Source: Strigamia acuminata (Eukaryota; Arthropoda; Chilopoda; Geophilomorpha; Linotaeniidae). From it: 64,000 nt of DNA. Below, in pieces: positions 11,615-22,959 of this stretch; position 1 is the stretch's first letter, and each line of letters begins with the position of its first letter. The notes beneath the pieces were generated by a model. The model did no database searches. It saw only the letters and a list, made by a program, of their open reading frames with translations, and was not told the origin of the DNA. The stretch is taken from the NCBI GenBank assembly GCA_949358305.1, contig OX442316.1, positions 12,648,001 through 12,712,000 on the forward strand, read 5' to 3'. The translations under genes and the position numbers were made by a program.

Positions 11615-13018
11615 TTAAAACTTGTGATATTTTATGGGGTATTCGTCGACAGCATAAACCGTGTCACCAATCTTAATTTCACCTCCCACGTCAAAAGTCA
11701 AGTGCAGCCCTAAGAGAGGGGATTCGCCATCGAACTGCTTGAAAGCCGGTTCGATGTGTTTTGCTTTTCTATACCTAGAAAGCGAGAGAGAAAAAAAAAC
11801 AATTGTGGTATAATTACAATTATATTACTTTAATAACGCAGACAGAGCTTCCTGTTTTTTGTCACGAACTCCTGTTTCAGCATCGGTTATTATCATGGTG
11901 CATCTACAATCATCATTAAAAATTAAATTAAATTTGTTTCGAGTTAATTTTAAATACCTTTGACAGAGTTTAACATTCCGAAACCAAGCGTTGTCTCCAA
12001 TTCGAACATATTTCCAAGTATCCTACGCGAAGAATTTTAAAATACAGTTGATTTCAATTAGGGTAGTAGAATAAGAACTCACTTCACTGTACGGTGGACT
12101 ACCAGCAGTCAAAATATTGGTCCTAAAATTGGAAACCGCAGCTATATTAGTTATTCTGCTATTCAAATCAAGAATTGAAGCTCGATTCATCAATAAGTAA
12201 CAGCTAAAATCAGCAAATGCAGCCTAAAATTGATTTGAGTACATAAACAAATGTTACGCCATTAATTATTTTAAGAATAAAATCTCTTCTCTTAGTACAT
12301 ACTGTACCTTATCTGTAGATTTGACAAGCGATTTGACAAGAAGTTTATCTGCGCAATATTTTGGCCGTACGTGCGTGTTGTGATGAATTAAAATAACATC
12401 ATCTCTGTTCAAGTATTTCCTGAACCAATCTGAGCATTCAGAACCGCAGTTAACTCCTCCAACTTCAACATCCCAAATTCTAAAGAAATTAAGTTGATTA
12501 AATACAAATTCATTATTTTATTTTTATCGTTAAATAACTTGGTGAAATGAACATCGTCTGCTCTTTTTTCTAAGTCGTCGAGATTTATTTTTAAGGTGTT
12601 CATATTGGGTGCATCAACCCACATTTCGTTGTCATGAAAGCTAGGTGTAACCAAGAGAAGCGTCGGCTCTTGACGCGCATTCATTCCTTTGCCTTCGTTA
12701 GTAATCAGCATAAAATGCCTTTAATATTAAGCCCAGTTTAGTTATTAAACGTATTTTATAGGATTTATTACTTAATAGATACCTATCTTTCATTCTGCCA
12801 CTTTTCAAACCCATGTCGGTGCACTCAGCTGATTCCACAGCGATTCCTTTGCATGATTTGATGGGAAAAATAGTTAATTGTGTAACTTTGGCTACTGGTT
12901 TTAGCTTTAAACTGAGGTAAGATCGTGGGAAACGTTTTTTAAAAATCCACGCAAGAGTTAGCAAAGAAACAACGAGTGTTCCACTCAGCAATAAAGAAGT
13001 CTGTTGTACCATATTCAT
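11615..13018 (-). CDS. MARC1: Mitochondrial amidoxime-reducing component-like MOSC-domain molybdenum enzyme
   Basis: Seven exons (12783-13018, 12539-12718, 12308-12479, 12083-12223, 11958-12022, 11829-11903, 11615-11774) give 342 residues, the normal mARC length. An N-terminal hydrophobic segment (LLLSGTLVVSLLTLAWIF) is the likely outer-mitochondrial-membrane anchor. The MOSC N-terminal beta-barrel follows (VTQLTIFPIKSCKGI). The MOSC core has a CxxC (LCQRC, Cys263/Cys266), equivalent in place to the region holding the Mo-ligand Cys of mammalian mARC, then RDKKQEAL and SPLLGLHLTF...IKIGDTVY. Family role: reduction of N-hydroxylated compounds with cytochrome b5 and its reductase. Vertebrates have MARC1 and MARC2; this invertebrate gene should be read as MARC-like. 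A second in-frame ATG two codons downstream could also serve as start. Confidence 0.88.
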
Positions 13019-14703
13019 TGGTGCCCAGAACGAAAAATTAACAAGTGTACTTGACCCACGACATTAAAATGAATAATTTTATCTAAAATTACTGTCAACT
13101 AATAAGATGTTTATAGTTCGATCAGAGTTCATCTTTAAAAAAAAAGATTAAAAAAGTTCAGAATTCAGATATTTTACTACTAATACAAACTAGACAAGAC
13201 CATCTGTACAGACAGCCTTGAATTCTAATTCTAAAGTGCAAAATAAAGTTCTGATAATTCTAACTAAATGATAAAAAATGATAAACTAGATTATCTCTTT
13301 CCTAAAATGCAAATTTGTGTCAAACTTGTGTCAAACTTGTGCCAAACTTGTGTCAAACTTGTGCAAACTTGCTGTGTCAAACTTGTGTCAAATTTGTGTC
13401 AAACTTTCAACTAAACTGCACGAAGAGAACAAATATATTATTTTTGTTGTAGTAAATTAAAACTTTGTTTTTGTCAACTCATTTCTTTTAAATTCTGACC
13501 TTCGAAAGAGGTTCAGCAGTTCGACTTATCGTATGTCTTTGGTCTTTTTACGGTGCATTTGCTGCAGCATTTGGTGTGAAAGGAAGGCGGGTCGTTGTGC
13601 TCTGATGCTACTCGGAGATCCCCGCCACGCGCCAATTACGGTAAAAAAGTTAACAGAAACTACGGCAAGTTAAGGTGGAAGTCGGAACTTTGTGCTTGCA
13701 TTAACGCACGGCAGATTATTCTGCTGATCTGATTTCACTTTTCTAATTTTTTTTTTTTGTTTTGTTTTTTTTAAAAAAAAAATCAAATTCCTAGTTCCGG
13801 GAGTTAAACTTTTTCAAATTCAGTTTAGGCTTCAGGAAAATGCAATAAAATCCAAAGTTGTTTTGTTCCTTCCCAATTCGATTTTTTCGAACTTTTAAGT
13901 GCGGTAGCATCATGCTATTTCCTCAGAATGGTCAACGGAATGGCAATGGCCTGAGTTCTAGCGCCACCTATTATCATAATAAAAAAGCCGTTTCCATGGA
14001 AATAGCATTATTTACTCCAAAATGGTTGGCGTGTAAACTATATTTTATAATATTTCACATTTTTTTCCATGAATTCTTCAGTTTAATGAAATCCTACTTT
14101 ATTTAAAATTCAGCGTTATCTTCATTTTAAATGCGTGATATATTTAAACAATATTTAGATGTTTATAAATTAATTCAGGATGGTTAGGCAAGTCCATACC
14201 CCAAAAAGTGTAAGTGCCAGCTTTAACTGACAGTATGGATTTTGTGCGTGCACTGACTGATTATAAAATTAAATTAAAAATTAAATTTTATAATATTTGT
14301 TTAGGCTGACGTGCACCGGATTGATGCGCACCGGATTGATGCCATTATTCATAGCCGACACACGGTATGACAAAACACGAAAATGGTTCAAAGTGGCAAC
14401 ACCTTAAATAAGCTTTTTGTCTGTGTGTATAGAACTGGGCCGATTGTCCTCCCGAACTCGTAGCGGTCATCAGTAAAACGAAAGAACGACTTTCTGAATG
14501 GAGCAAACGCAAAACTGTGTATGTCAATGTGTAAATATCCACACACGATGTCAATAGGGGTATTCAAACAGTGGGAAAAAGTAAAAAAAAAAACATTTTG
14601 AATATTCCTATAATGTCGTGTTAAAAAGCCGACTTCTCATGGAGGTGGGGAACATCTGGAGCGTGTCGTTGATATTACCGCATTTCCCCTTTGATTAAAT
14701 TAG
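13019..14703. other. Intergenic; one minisatellite, no gene seen
   Basis: Apart from the repeat at 13312-13407 and a 15-bp tandem duplication (gcaccggattgatgc, 14312-14342), I see no supported feature. The 5' exon of the small plus-strand gene beginning at 14704 must lie here; an ATG at about 14639 is one candidate but would need an unusually short intron. Confidence 0.5.
13312..13407. repeat. Minisatellite, 11-bp unit
   Basis: About eight imperfect copies of an 11-bp unit (tgtgtcaaact) in a row, with one slipped unit in the middle. It lies about 300 bp upstream of the mARC-like start codon. Confidence 0.85.
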
Positions 14704-15120
14704 GAAAAGTGTAAAAAGTCATAAATCAACTCTCACCGAATTCTCAACTGAATTATTTTCGGATTTATTTGGAGAATTACGGTATAAAATTATGAGAAAA
14801 AAAAATTGGAATTTGTTCATTTCAGTATTAATTTTTTTTTTTTAGTGCGGCAGAGTCAAGGAAACGCATATTACAGTTGAAGCTTGACATCAACAAACTG
14901 AGGGTTAGTTATTTTAAATTGGTTTGTACTGCTGAATGATATAATCAAATTGAAAATTTTTTTTTGCATCAGGAAACTCGTTGCAAATATTTGATCAGTC
15001 TCCAGGCCAATGCCGTCGATGCTGTACGATTGAAAAAGCTTCTTCAAGCGAGTCCTGATGAACATGAGAAGCCACTTCCGCGACTTTGTACAAATTCCGA
15101 AGTACGGAAATATATTAATT

Positions 15121-15166
<46 letters not shown>

Positions 15167-15259
15167 AAGCATTAATGGAACCTTTTCCGCAAATAGAAAC
15201 AACGAGTTGAAGAAATCCTTCATTATGACTTCGAGATGTTGTTCGGACGCCAGAACTGA
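14704..15259 (+). CDS. Small coiled-coil-like protein, 5' exon(s) missing from model
   Basis: Four ex-frame-compatible exons: 14704-14781, 14846-14903, 14973-15101, 15197-15259, all with AG/GT ends and matching phases. Together they give about 109 residues ending FEMLFGRQN-stop. The middle is strongly helical and charged (ELRAAESRKRILQLKLDINKL, then QANAVDAVRLKKLLQ), consistent with a coiled coil. I do not recognise the family. The last intron contains a pure run of about 40 A (15125-15165), which does not interrupt coding if the splice model is right. The first exon begins in phase 2, so at least one upstream exon with the start codon is not identified. It converges on the zinc-transporter gene. 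Confidence 0.5.
15125..15165 (+). repeat. Poly(A) tract inside intron
   Basis: A run of about 40 uninterrupted A within the last intron of the small plus-strand gene. It has no flanking duplication that I can identify, so it is not clearly a retroposed tail. Confidence 0.8.
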
Positions 15260-15469
15260 CAACTTTTCTCTTGGCATTAAGAGCAAAACTACTCACTGTA
15301 TATCGTAATTAATTTACGAGTTTATTATTAATAACTATGTAGGTAAATCAATCATTCACTAATAGTCTACCGTATTAATAAATAGATAAAGTTTGCCTGC
15401 ATCTGTCATTTCGACAGTTACTGAAACATCCTGAGAATTACTTGTCTTCCGGTACAAAATAAATTTATA

Positions 15470-18294
15470 TTAATCTTTTGGACATTGACATTGAGTACAA
15501 TCTTGCATTTCTGCTCTATAATCTTCAATCTGCAAGGTCATCTCAAAAAAGGAGAACTTGTTCCGAATAACATTGGACGCATCTTTAAGTATTTGCTGCG
15601 TATTCATCCCTGGATCTAATTAATCAATTAATTAATTAAATACAAAAAAATAATATTAATGAAAAAATACGATTATACTTACTAACAACTATGTGTGCTG
15701 ACATTGCTATTTTATCCATACTCAGAGACCAGATTCTTAAATTATGAACTCTGACTACTCCACCAATGGACATAAAAGTCTCGTAAACATCGCTAAAATT
15801 AATTCCTCTCGGCAGACCTAGATGTAGTGACGCGAGACAAGAAATTACAAATGTCTTCATTTCATTACCGAAATCCTTTACCTTCCATTAACACTAATAT
15901 CACATCCTTCAAAATATTTATAGTAGTAATTAAAACCAATACGGAAAACAAGAAAGTACAAATTGGATCCATTATGCCTAAATCTGGCTGCAATTTAAAA
16001 AAGATGAGAATATTTAATTGAAATCAATGAAAAACAGCACTATTTCTTTCCCTTACTCTAAAATAAATAACCAACGCCGCTATGAACACTCCAATGCTTT
16101 GAATAAAGTCTCCAATGACATGTATAAGAGCAGCCCTTACATTAATATTTCTAGTATCTTTTTCTTTATCACCGCCTTCTCCACTATGACTATGACCCGC
16201 ATTATGAACATGTCCGCCGCCGCCGCCATGGCTATGACCGTGCCCCCCGCCGCAGTGTAAAACAAAACCCATACTAAAAAGAAAAACCAAGAAATTAAAC
16301 ATTTAATCTATCATATAAAAATAAATCCAAACATTATGTTAACTGCAACTCCAACTGCAGAAGTAATAAGCATAATATCTGCTTCAATATCATAAGTCTT
16401 GTTGACAATCCTTTCAACGGCCATGTACACCAAAATCCCAGTCACAACCCATATGAGCAACACTGATGTTAACGCACCGATAACCTCTGTCAAAAGAAAA
16501 CATTTATTATTATTTAATAATGTAAAAGACTAAAAGCTATAATTGTCCTAGATATCCGGAATAATCACGCCCCGAAAGGCCTTTGCCCGTTCTGCAATTG
16601 TTTTTTTCTTTTCCACAAGGTAAAACAAAATTTTTTTTCTCTATATATCTTACCCGCTCTGTACCATCCAAAACTCATACGTTTAGTCGGAGGTCTCGAC
16701 GCCACCCACAGTGAAAATAAACTGATGAGGAAGCTAGCAAAATCAGTTAAAAGATGCGCTGCATCCGTCATAATAGCTAAACTGCCGGCAAAATAACCAC
16801 CTGGAACAACGAATCAACCGAATTATAAAGTAAAACATTCAAAAAAAAATATGAGTGCAATAAACATACCGACAATTTCTCCAACCATAAAGATAAGACA
16901 TAAGAAACTTGCAAAAAGCAGTTTTCTACGAGCTGCAGCATCTGTCGTGTTGTAGCGAGTCGCATGGCAATGATCGGAGTCACTTTTTTGTGAGGAACCG
17001 TTAAAATCCCTGTTTGGTACGAAATCTGGATTAGCCACAGTAAGTTCGAAATCTTTGTCCTTAGTGGACGTATGACTATGCAAAACGGGCGGCTTGTTTC
17101 CCTGCATGTTGCTGGTGAAAGGGAGAGAAAGCGAACTTAGCTGTCTTACAGTTTACTTTCAAAAATACTTGCATGACTAGTAGAACAAGTGTTTGTGTGC
17201 GGAAGCAGAAACGCAACAAGCGTGCGTGACGAACTTAACCTACTTTTTCTTAAACTATAGTTCGGTCATCCAGAATAAGCTTTACGAATTGTATTGCAAA
17301 TTAGTTGCCTGGTATGGGGCAGTCAAACTCTTTTTTCAAATTTCAAGTGAATGTAGGCAGACCTTAACGACCCTGACATACTGATTATATATATATATAT
17401 AGTGTTTAAAGTGATTAAATTGTAATTAAATTGGTTTCACTACTTTTAGCTTTAATTTTGTACGGAGTATTATATAATTGTTTGGGTCACAAAAATTAAA
17501 TATTTACAAACGAGTTTTCGTAAAACCAGATATTATGTAACACAAAGTTACAAGTAGTTAAACCAATTTAATTACGATTTAACCACTTTAGACTCGTTAA
17601 AACGGGTTGTGAAGTTCTAATGGAAAGAAACCGGGTAAGAAACGCATTTTTAAAAGTAAAAAGAGATCTGTTTGAGCAGGGAAAAGGTATTTTCTAGTGC
17701 AAAATCACAATTTTGTAAGTAAAATCATGTAAAAACAAACCTTTTGCACTTGAAAATAATTTTTTCCTGCAGGTTAGTTTTATCAATATTTATTGGCTGC
17801 GGAGAAACATAATGTCAGTTTTCATTTTTGAGTTCAAAACTAAAATTTGAACAAGAACCTTGATGTAGGACTTTGAACTTTTGAAATTCTATTCTAGGAG
17901 TTGTGACATTACTAGTGTCATTATACTTACGTTGACAGTCCGCTCTCCACACGTAAACTAATGTCAACACAACATTTGCCATATTCATTGCCATGACCAC
18001 ACAGAATAATCGAGTCCTTTTTTGGTACTATTGAGCCATATTGAGCTAATAAATCACCGTCTAGGTTAAATGAGCTGCTTCTATTTGATAATAATAACAA
18101 TAATAATAAAAATTAAATCAATAAAAATTAAAATTAAAAGTGCCACATCCACCTTTTCGTGATTTTATCAGTTTAAATGTGTTTTTGGAAAAAAAATTAA
18201 ATAATTCTAAGAAATTCTGTACTTACAGCGGTGCTCTTTCTTCCTGAGATTTATATTCTGTTCTGGCCATTGAAATTGGCTGTTTTGAACTCAT
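15470..18294 (-). CDS. Zinc transporter, SLC30/ZnT (CDF) family, ZnT2/3/8-like
   Basis: Nine exons (18227-18294, 17931-18080, 16870-17111, 16654-16800, 16333-16486, 16057-16273, 15882-15987, 15683-15817, 15470-15615) give 454 residues in frame. Six membrane segments are present. The tetrahedral zinc site of CDF transporters is intact: His169/Asp173 in DAAHLLTDF (TM2) and His305/Asp309 in HVIGDF (TM5). The loop between TM4 and TM5 is His-rich ([19 protein letters not shown]). The C-terminal cytosolic domain (HNLRIWSLS) ends in a Cys-rich CTQCQCPKD. Function: moves Zn2+ out of the cytosol into vesicles, exchanging for H+. An ATG at 17107 in exon 3 would give a 380-residue form, but it is preceded by a strong acceptor (ctttcaccag) and two upstream exons in perfect phase, so the long N-terminus is preferred. 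Confidence 0.9.
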
Positions 18295-19779
18295 TATGTA
18301 TGATTTAATTACACCTCTACCAGCTTAAAAGTGTGTGCCTGTCATTTGAATAGAAGTTTAGCAGTTTGCACACTCCACCAACATGACAACAGTTAAGAGT
18401 AAACATCCTATTATCACAATTTAAGCAGATAACGCAAGAATCCGCTATTATTCCCGTTTCAGTAATAAACATGAGTCCATTGATTAGTTTAGCGTTAAAT
18501 TACAATAAATGTTTGTCTTTTTTTTCTTTTTTCTTAAATGTTTTTTTAATTTTTGTTTAAATAATAACGACAACAAATGATATTAATTTCTGAAATTACA
18601 ATCTTATCACCGAAGGTTTGGATGTTCTAAATACCTTCCGAAATGAAAATTTTACATGAGTTTCGTGTGCAAAGGAAGCGAAGTTCATATTGCACTCAGC
18701 ACAGATCTTCTAGTTAAGTAATCACGTGAGTGACCTTCAATTAGCGCGTTATTATCAGTTCTTCAAATCGTTTGGTGTTAAGTTTTACAATGAGGTGTGT
18801 AATTACTGGCAGAAGGCAAATCACCAAAAGGCAAAGCAAACGGTATTCAGAACATCAGAAGCACCACCAGAAGGTATTAAGTATCGTAGCACCAGAAAAA
18901 TGGCTAAAATCATTGCAACATCACAACATCAAAATTAATCACACCCTACTTCTTTACTGCTATCATTTGTTATCAGGATGACAAATAGATGAGGCATGTT
19001 TTTAAACTTGCTTCAACGATTGAAAACAAATTTCAAATAATTTTAAGTCCTTTAAAGGAACATATTTCTGTCTCTACTTTAAAAGTAATTTAAACTTTAC
19101 GCTACTTTGAATATTTGCACGTGATCAAAGCTCTCGCAATGGGTAAAAATTTTCATCAGTACATTGTAAATTGTATCTAGGGTATTAAAGATTCCAACTG
19201 AACCTGAAAATTGTAAGTTGTGGATGGGGAAGAGTTCATTAGCACTGTTCTCTGTTTTTCTTAAATTCTGTTTGGATATTGTGTGACCTCTACCGACATA
19301 ATAAAAACTTACGTATTAAACATTTGAATTTAAATTTATTTTTATCGTACCGTAATGGCCTTGGTGTTCTCATTTTAAACATCACAAAAATCCCGAAGCC
19401 AACGGTGATCTCGCAAAGGACCAGCTAAAGGTGCCTAATTTTCCGTTGGAGTCCCCTCATCGGTCCCACCGACCTAAACTGCAATCTTGAAGACATAATC
19501 CATGAATTTCACAAAGAATAAAAATTAAGCCATTTATCTAAGAGGTGGATTAAAAAGTCAAAGAGGAGAAAACGTTTTAATGGATACCAGTAAATGTAAT
19601 ATAATTTTAATCGAATTTTGATTTGATTTTAATTTATCGTTTAATATGTTTACCAGATCTGAAGTTGTTGCCAATATACAAAGCAATGGCACCTGCAATA
19701 ACAATTACTACAACAAGTGCAAATACAGGCTTAAAAGCAAAAAAGTACACACATGAAAACATCCAAGTTCGGACAGGTT
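18295..19779. other. Intergenic, no gene seen
   Basis: No supported gene. A minus-strand stretch at 19634-19729 has an acceptor-like start and encodes a hydrophobic segment (PVFALVVVIVIAGAIALYIG) ending in a stop. It lies just beyond the LGIC-1 stop codon and has no counterpart in the other two copies; it could be an alternative last exon but is not included. Confidence 0.45.
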
Positions 19780-21815
19780 TTAAGCCAATAAACTGAAGTA
19801 AGTCCAAAACACTAAATTGAAAAAAATAAACGAACAGGGAAAAAATACTTGAGAGGTTCTGTCCACCATTCTAGCCGTCGATTTCTTAAATAAACGCTTA
19901 CAAAACATTTCCATGAAACTGACAGTGACAGCATCCTTAAAAATCAATAACAACACAAATTAATATTTCTTCAACGTGCTCAAGAAAACCCATCAATACA
20001 ATTTCACCTCTGGACAAGTCGTACGATTAGAATTGGTGTGATAATAAATGTAAAGGACAATGGCAAATTCCATAATGGACGAAAACACAAGAAAAATGCA
20101 AGTATCAGCCCAAATGTCTATAGCCATCGTAGTCGGTTCTGCTGGCAAATCTCGAAGTGCCGCAGTAAAGTGGGTAACTAATGTGAGCATTGATGTAAGA
20201 CCTAAAGTAACACGTGGGGCCACCATTTCAGGATCCACCCAAAATGATATCCACGATATCATCACTATAAGCACACTGGGTATAAATGTGTTCCAAATGT
20301 GACGCCAACTCGATCTTCGAAGCACAAAGTTGTATGAAAAGCACGAGCTACCAAGTGCTACAAAAAATATAAAATTAAAAATTACACAATTCAGTAAAAA
20401 AAATTAAGTGATTGCATAAGAAAGAACGTGTCATTATTCGCAACATTTGATAGTAATAACTCCGCAAGCTTGAGTAAAGACCACTTTTACGTGATAATCT
20501 GCTAATGCAATCATTTGTTGTTACTGCGAGTAATTGGAATTCTGTTGGAACATTGATGTTTCTTTGCGAGTATGTTCGCCAAAATCCGAATTTGAACACT
20601 TTAGATTTAGTCTTATCTGTATAGAAATAATAATTTATGTTTAAAAATGTAAATTAGCGGTAATTCTTCTGTTTTATCTATATTTACCTGTTAGTATCTT
20701 AACACTACATGTTTGAGTGTCGAAAGGATAATTTCGCAAATCAAAGTGACATATGAACTTGAAAAGACCTCTAAATAAACAAGTAATAAATATTTTTGTT
20801 GTATTACTTACGTGATAACACCGCCACGAGTCGGTTCAGATAAATTTTTCCTTGTGGCAGCCTTGATGCAGTGTAGCGTTTGGCTGCATTTAAAAGTACG
20901 GTAAATGGGTTTTTTTCAAAACCAAATCATTCACCTGAAAGCTGTCATCGCCACCTTGTCTAATCAATCTATCGTAATATCCTTTTTTTTGTTGGGCTAG
21001 AAATTTCTTGTGCGATGTAGGCAATGCACCGGTCCCACTGATCATAATCAAAGATCGAGAACCGACGAGTGGTGTTATCACTAGTACCGGTAATACCCCT
21101 TGTACTCAAGATATTACTTGTAATAATTTTCCGTACCTTATCCATGAGATAGTTGTGTTTTGTATTTGGTCGTAATTAATATTAACATGGTTGGAATCCG
21201 TCAATAAGAAATCTGGACATCCTTTACAGTTTTCAATGTACACTGAAGGGAGCCACATTTTGCTAACCAACTTCTTTGGAAATCGAAAATGATTAACGGT
21301 ATCATGCGCCAATGATTTCAATACCGTGTAATTATATCGAGGTTCTACCCAAGAACTAGCTAAAAACGAATCCATAGAGAATTCCTAACAAATCAAAAAT
21401 ACAATTCAGTCTAAACATTTTAAATTTAAATGCTCCGGTACCATATCTTTTGGTGACAATGAGGAAATTGTAACAGGTTGAAAATAAATATCGATAATCT
21501 TGTTTTCTATGTATAAATTAATTAAACGTAACGGGTAAATTTATCAAAATATGTCATTTAAGTATCTAATTTTTCTTACCATTGTTGCCTTGATTTGGAG
21601 GTGTTTCGTACATATTGTAATCACTTGCAAATATTTCAGTTTCCAGGTCTACACGATGCACTTCACTGTTTGTACAAAGATACAGATGAAATAAGCTCTA
21701 ACATCAAATTCCGAATTTGAATCCCTTTTTCTTACTTTTTTCCTTTGATTTTAGTAAAAAGTGTGAGTACTAAAAGTATAGCAATGTTATTCATATTTTT
21801 TGTCTCTAATCTCAT
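19780..21815 (-). CDS. Cys-loop ligand-gated ion channel subunit, LGIC-1
   Basis: Eight exons (21736-21815, 21580-21665, 21442-21506, 21137-21384, 20688-20770, 20461-20616, 20008-20357, 19780-19935) give 407 residues. There is a signal peptide (NNIAILLVLTLFTKIKG), then a ligand-binding domain with loop-A-like WLPSVYIEN, and the 13-residue Cys loop C167 to C181 (PFDTQTC). M1 carries IPSVLIVMISWISFW; M2 reads VAPRVTLGLTSMLTLVT; M3 follows; M4 is FNLVFWTYFSLLA at the C-terminus. The M2 resembles arthropod chloride-channel subunits (PARV-type filter) but has Ala-Pro-Arg order at 286-288. The M3-M4 loop is very short (about 40 residues). It is the first of three tandem paralogues. Likely an anion channel subunit; ligand unknown. 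Confidence 0.88.
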
Positions 21816-22959
21816 ATCACCACACAAAAACTAAAGGTTTATCCCGTTCAGACTATCGTTAAAAATAGTTTACTATAGAAACAGAAATAGTACACTAATG
21901 CTGGGATCCTACTTCACCAAAACAGAGCAAAAAATTCTTTTTTCTGCCAAGTAGTTTCTAATCTGCTATAAATTTTATCCTTATTTTGGCCCAAAATAGC
22001 AGGCAGAAAAAATAGACTTTATTTCTATTTCTAGTTTATCTGCTGCAGAAAATACCCTAAGCTATTCAGATCACTTTATGCCCATTAACACAATCTTGCC
22101 CTCTGGTCACTTCCATGCAATTTTATGAAAATGACAATGAATTACAAACCATTAAATTCGATCATGTTTCACGTTACGATGTCCATGTAGACCATGAACT
22201 TAGCAAAAAAATTGTCTTACTTGTTAGTTAAAAACAGAATCTATATGTTTATGACAATTCAAATTTCATGCTATTCTATACTATTTACTGTGGCAGTTCG
22301 ACCGGCAGGTTGTTCCAGACAATATGAGAAGGAACTATCTATATATGTGCTCCAGTGGACATTTATGACCATATTGAAGCTAGGAAGATTGAAGTAAGGA
22401 AATGTTTGATAAAATGGGCTGGGCTGTTCATCGGATAGGCAGGTGTGGTCAGAATGCATGTTTTCGAAATGTTTTATTTTATCAATTATGTAGATTGTTA
22501 TCCAAGGGACACTGAGTAAAAACAGTTTATTTAATTTGCGTATACAGTAGGTAAAAAAAATACAATTACAGTTTGTGCCCGGTATCTTGATGCCAAATTC
22601 AAACTGAACATTACATTTTGCTCATGCAGACTAAGAAAATAAAGCAACAATATTTCAATACGATGTCATCATTTACTTTTTTTAATGGGGATATTGTTGT
22701 TGATTTACTTTATTCACATCCATGGACTATGTTTTATTTTAACATTATTTTGTTTGGCCTTTTTTTCGGCTTAACACAGCTAAATAACGACTGGAATTAG
22801 AAAATCAACTGCACAGAAAATGGAATGTGCCGTAGGAATTAGGCAACCAACTTGTTAGAGTTACCATAAAAGTACATTAAGAACGATTAAAAAATCAAAT
22901 AAAAATTGATTAAAAATCTGTGTAAAATACACACATAAAAACACCCAAGTTTGCAGGGT
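21816..22959. other. Intergenic spacer of the LGIC array
   Basis: No gene. Parts (about 22,190-22,400 and 22,500-22,640) are recognisably similar to spacers near 38,490-38,640, 41,106-41,340, 44,760-44,920 and 45,440-45,930, so the spacer was duplicated with the channel genes. Confidence 0.65.

Noticed and set aside
19634-19729. Minus-strand exon-like stretch encoding a hydrophobic segment beyond the LGIC-1 stop
   Set aside because: It has an acceptor-like border and a stop codon, but the LGIC-1 frame already ends at 19780 and neither paralogue has this piece, so there is no gene to attach it to.
20771-21136. Possible extra coding exon in LGIC-1 intron 4 (frames around CCAAACGC...)
   Set aside because: Direct splicing of exon 4 to the Cys-loop exon keeps frame and gives the spacing typical of the family (Arg, six residues, Cys). 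The extra piece would insert about 28 residues and is not consistent in frame between copies.
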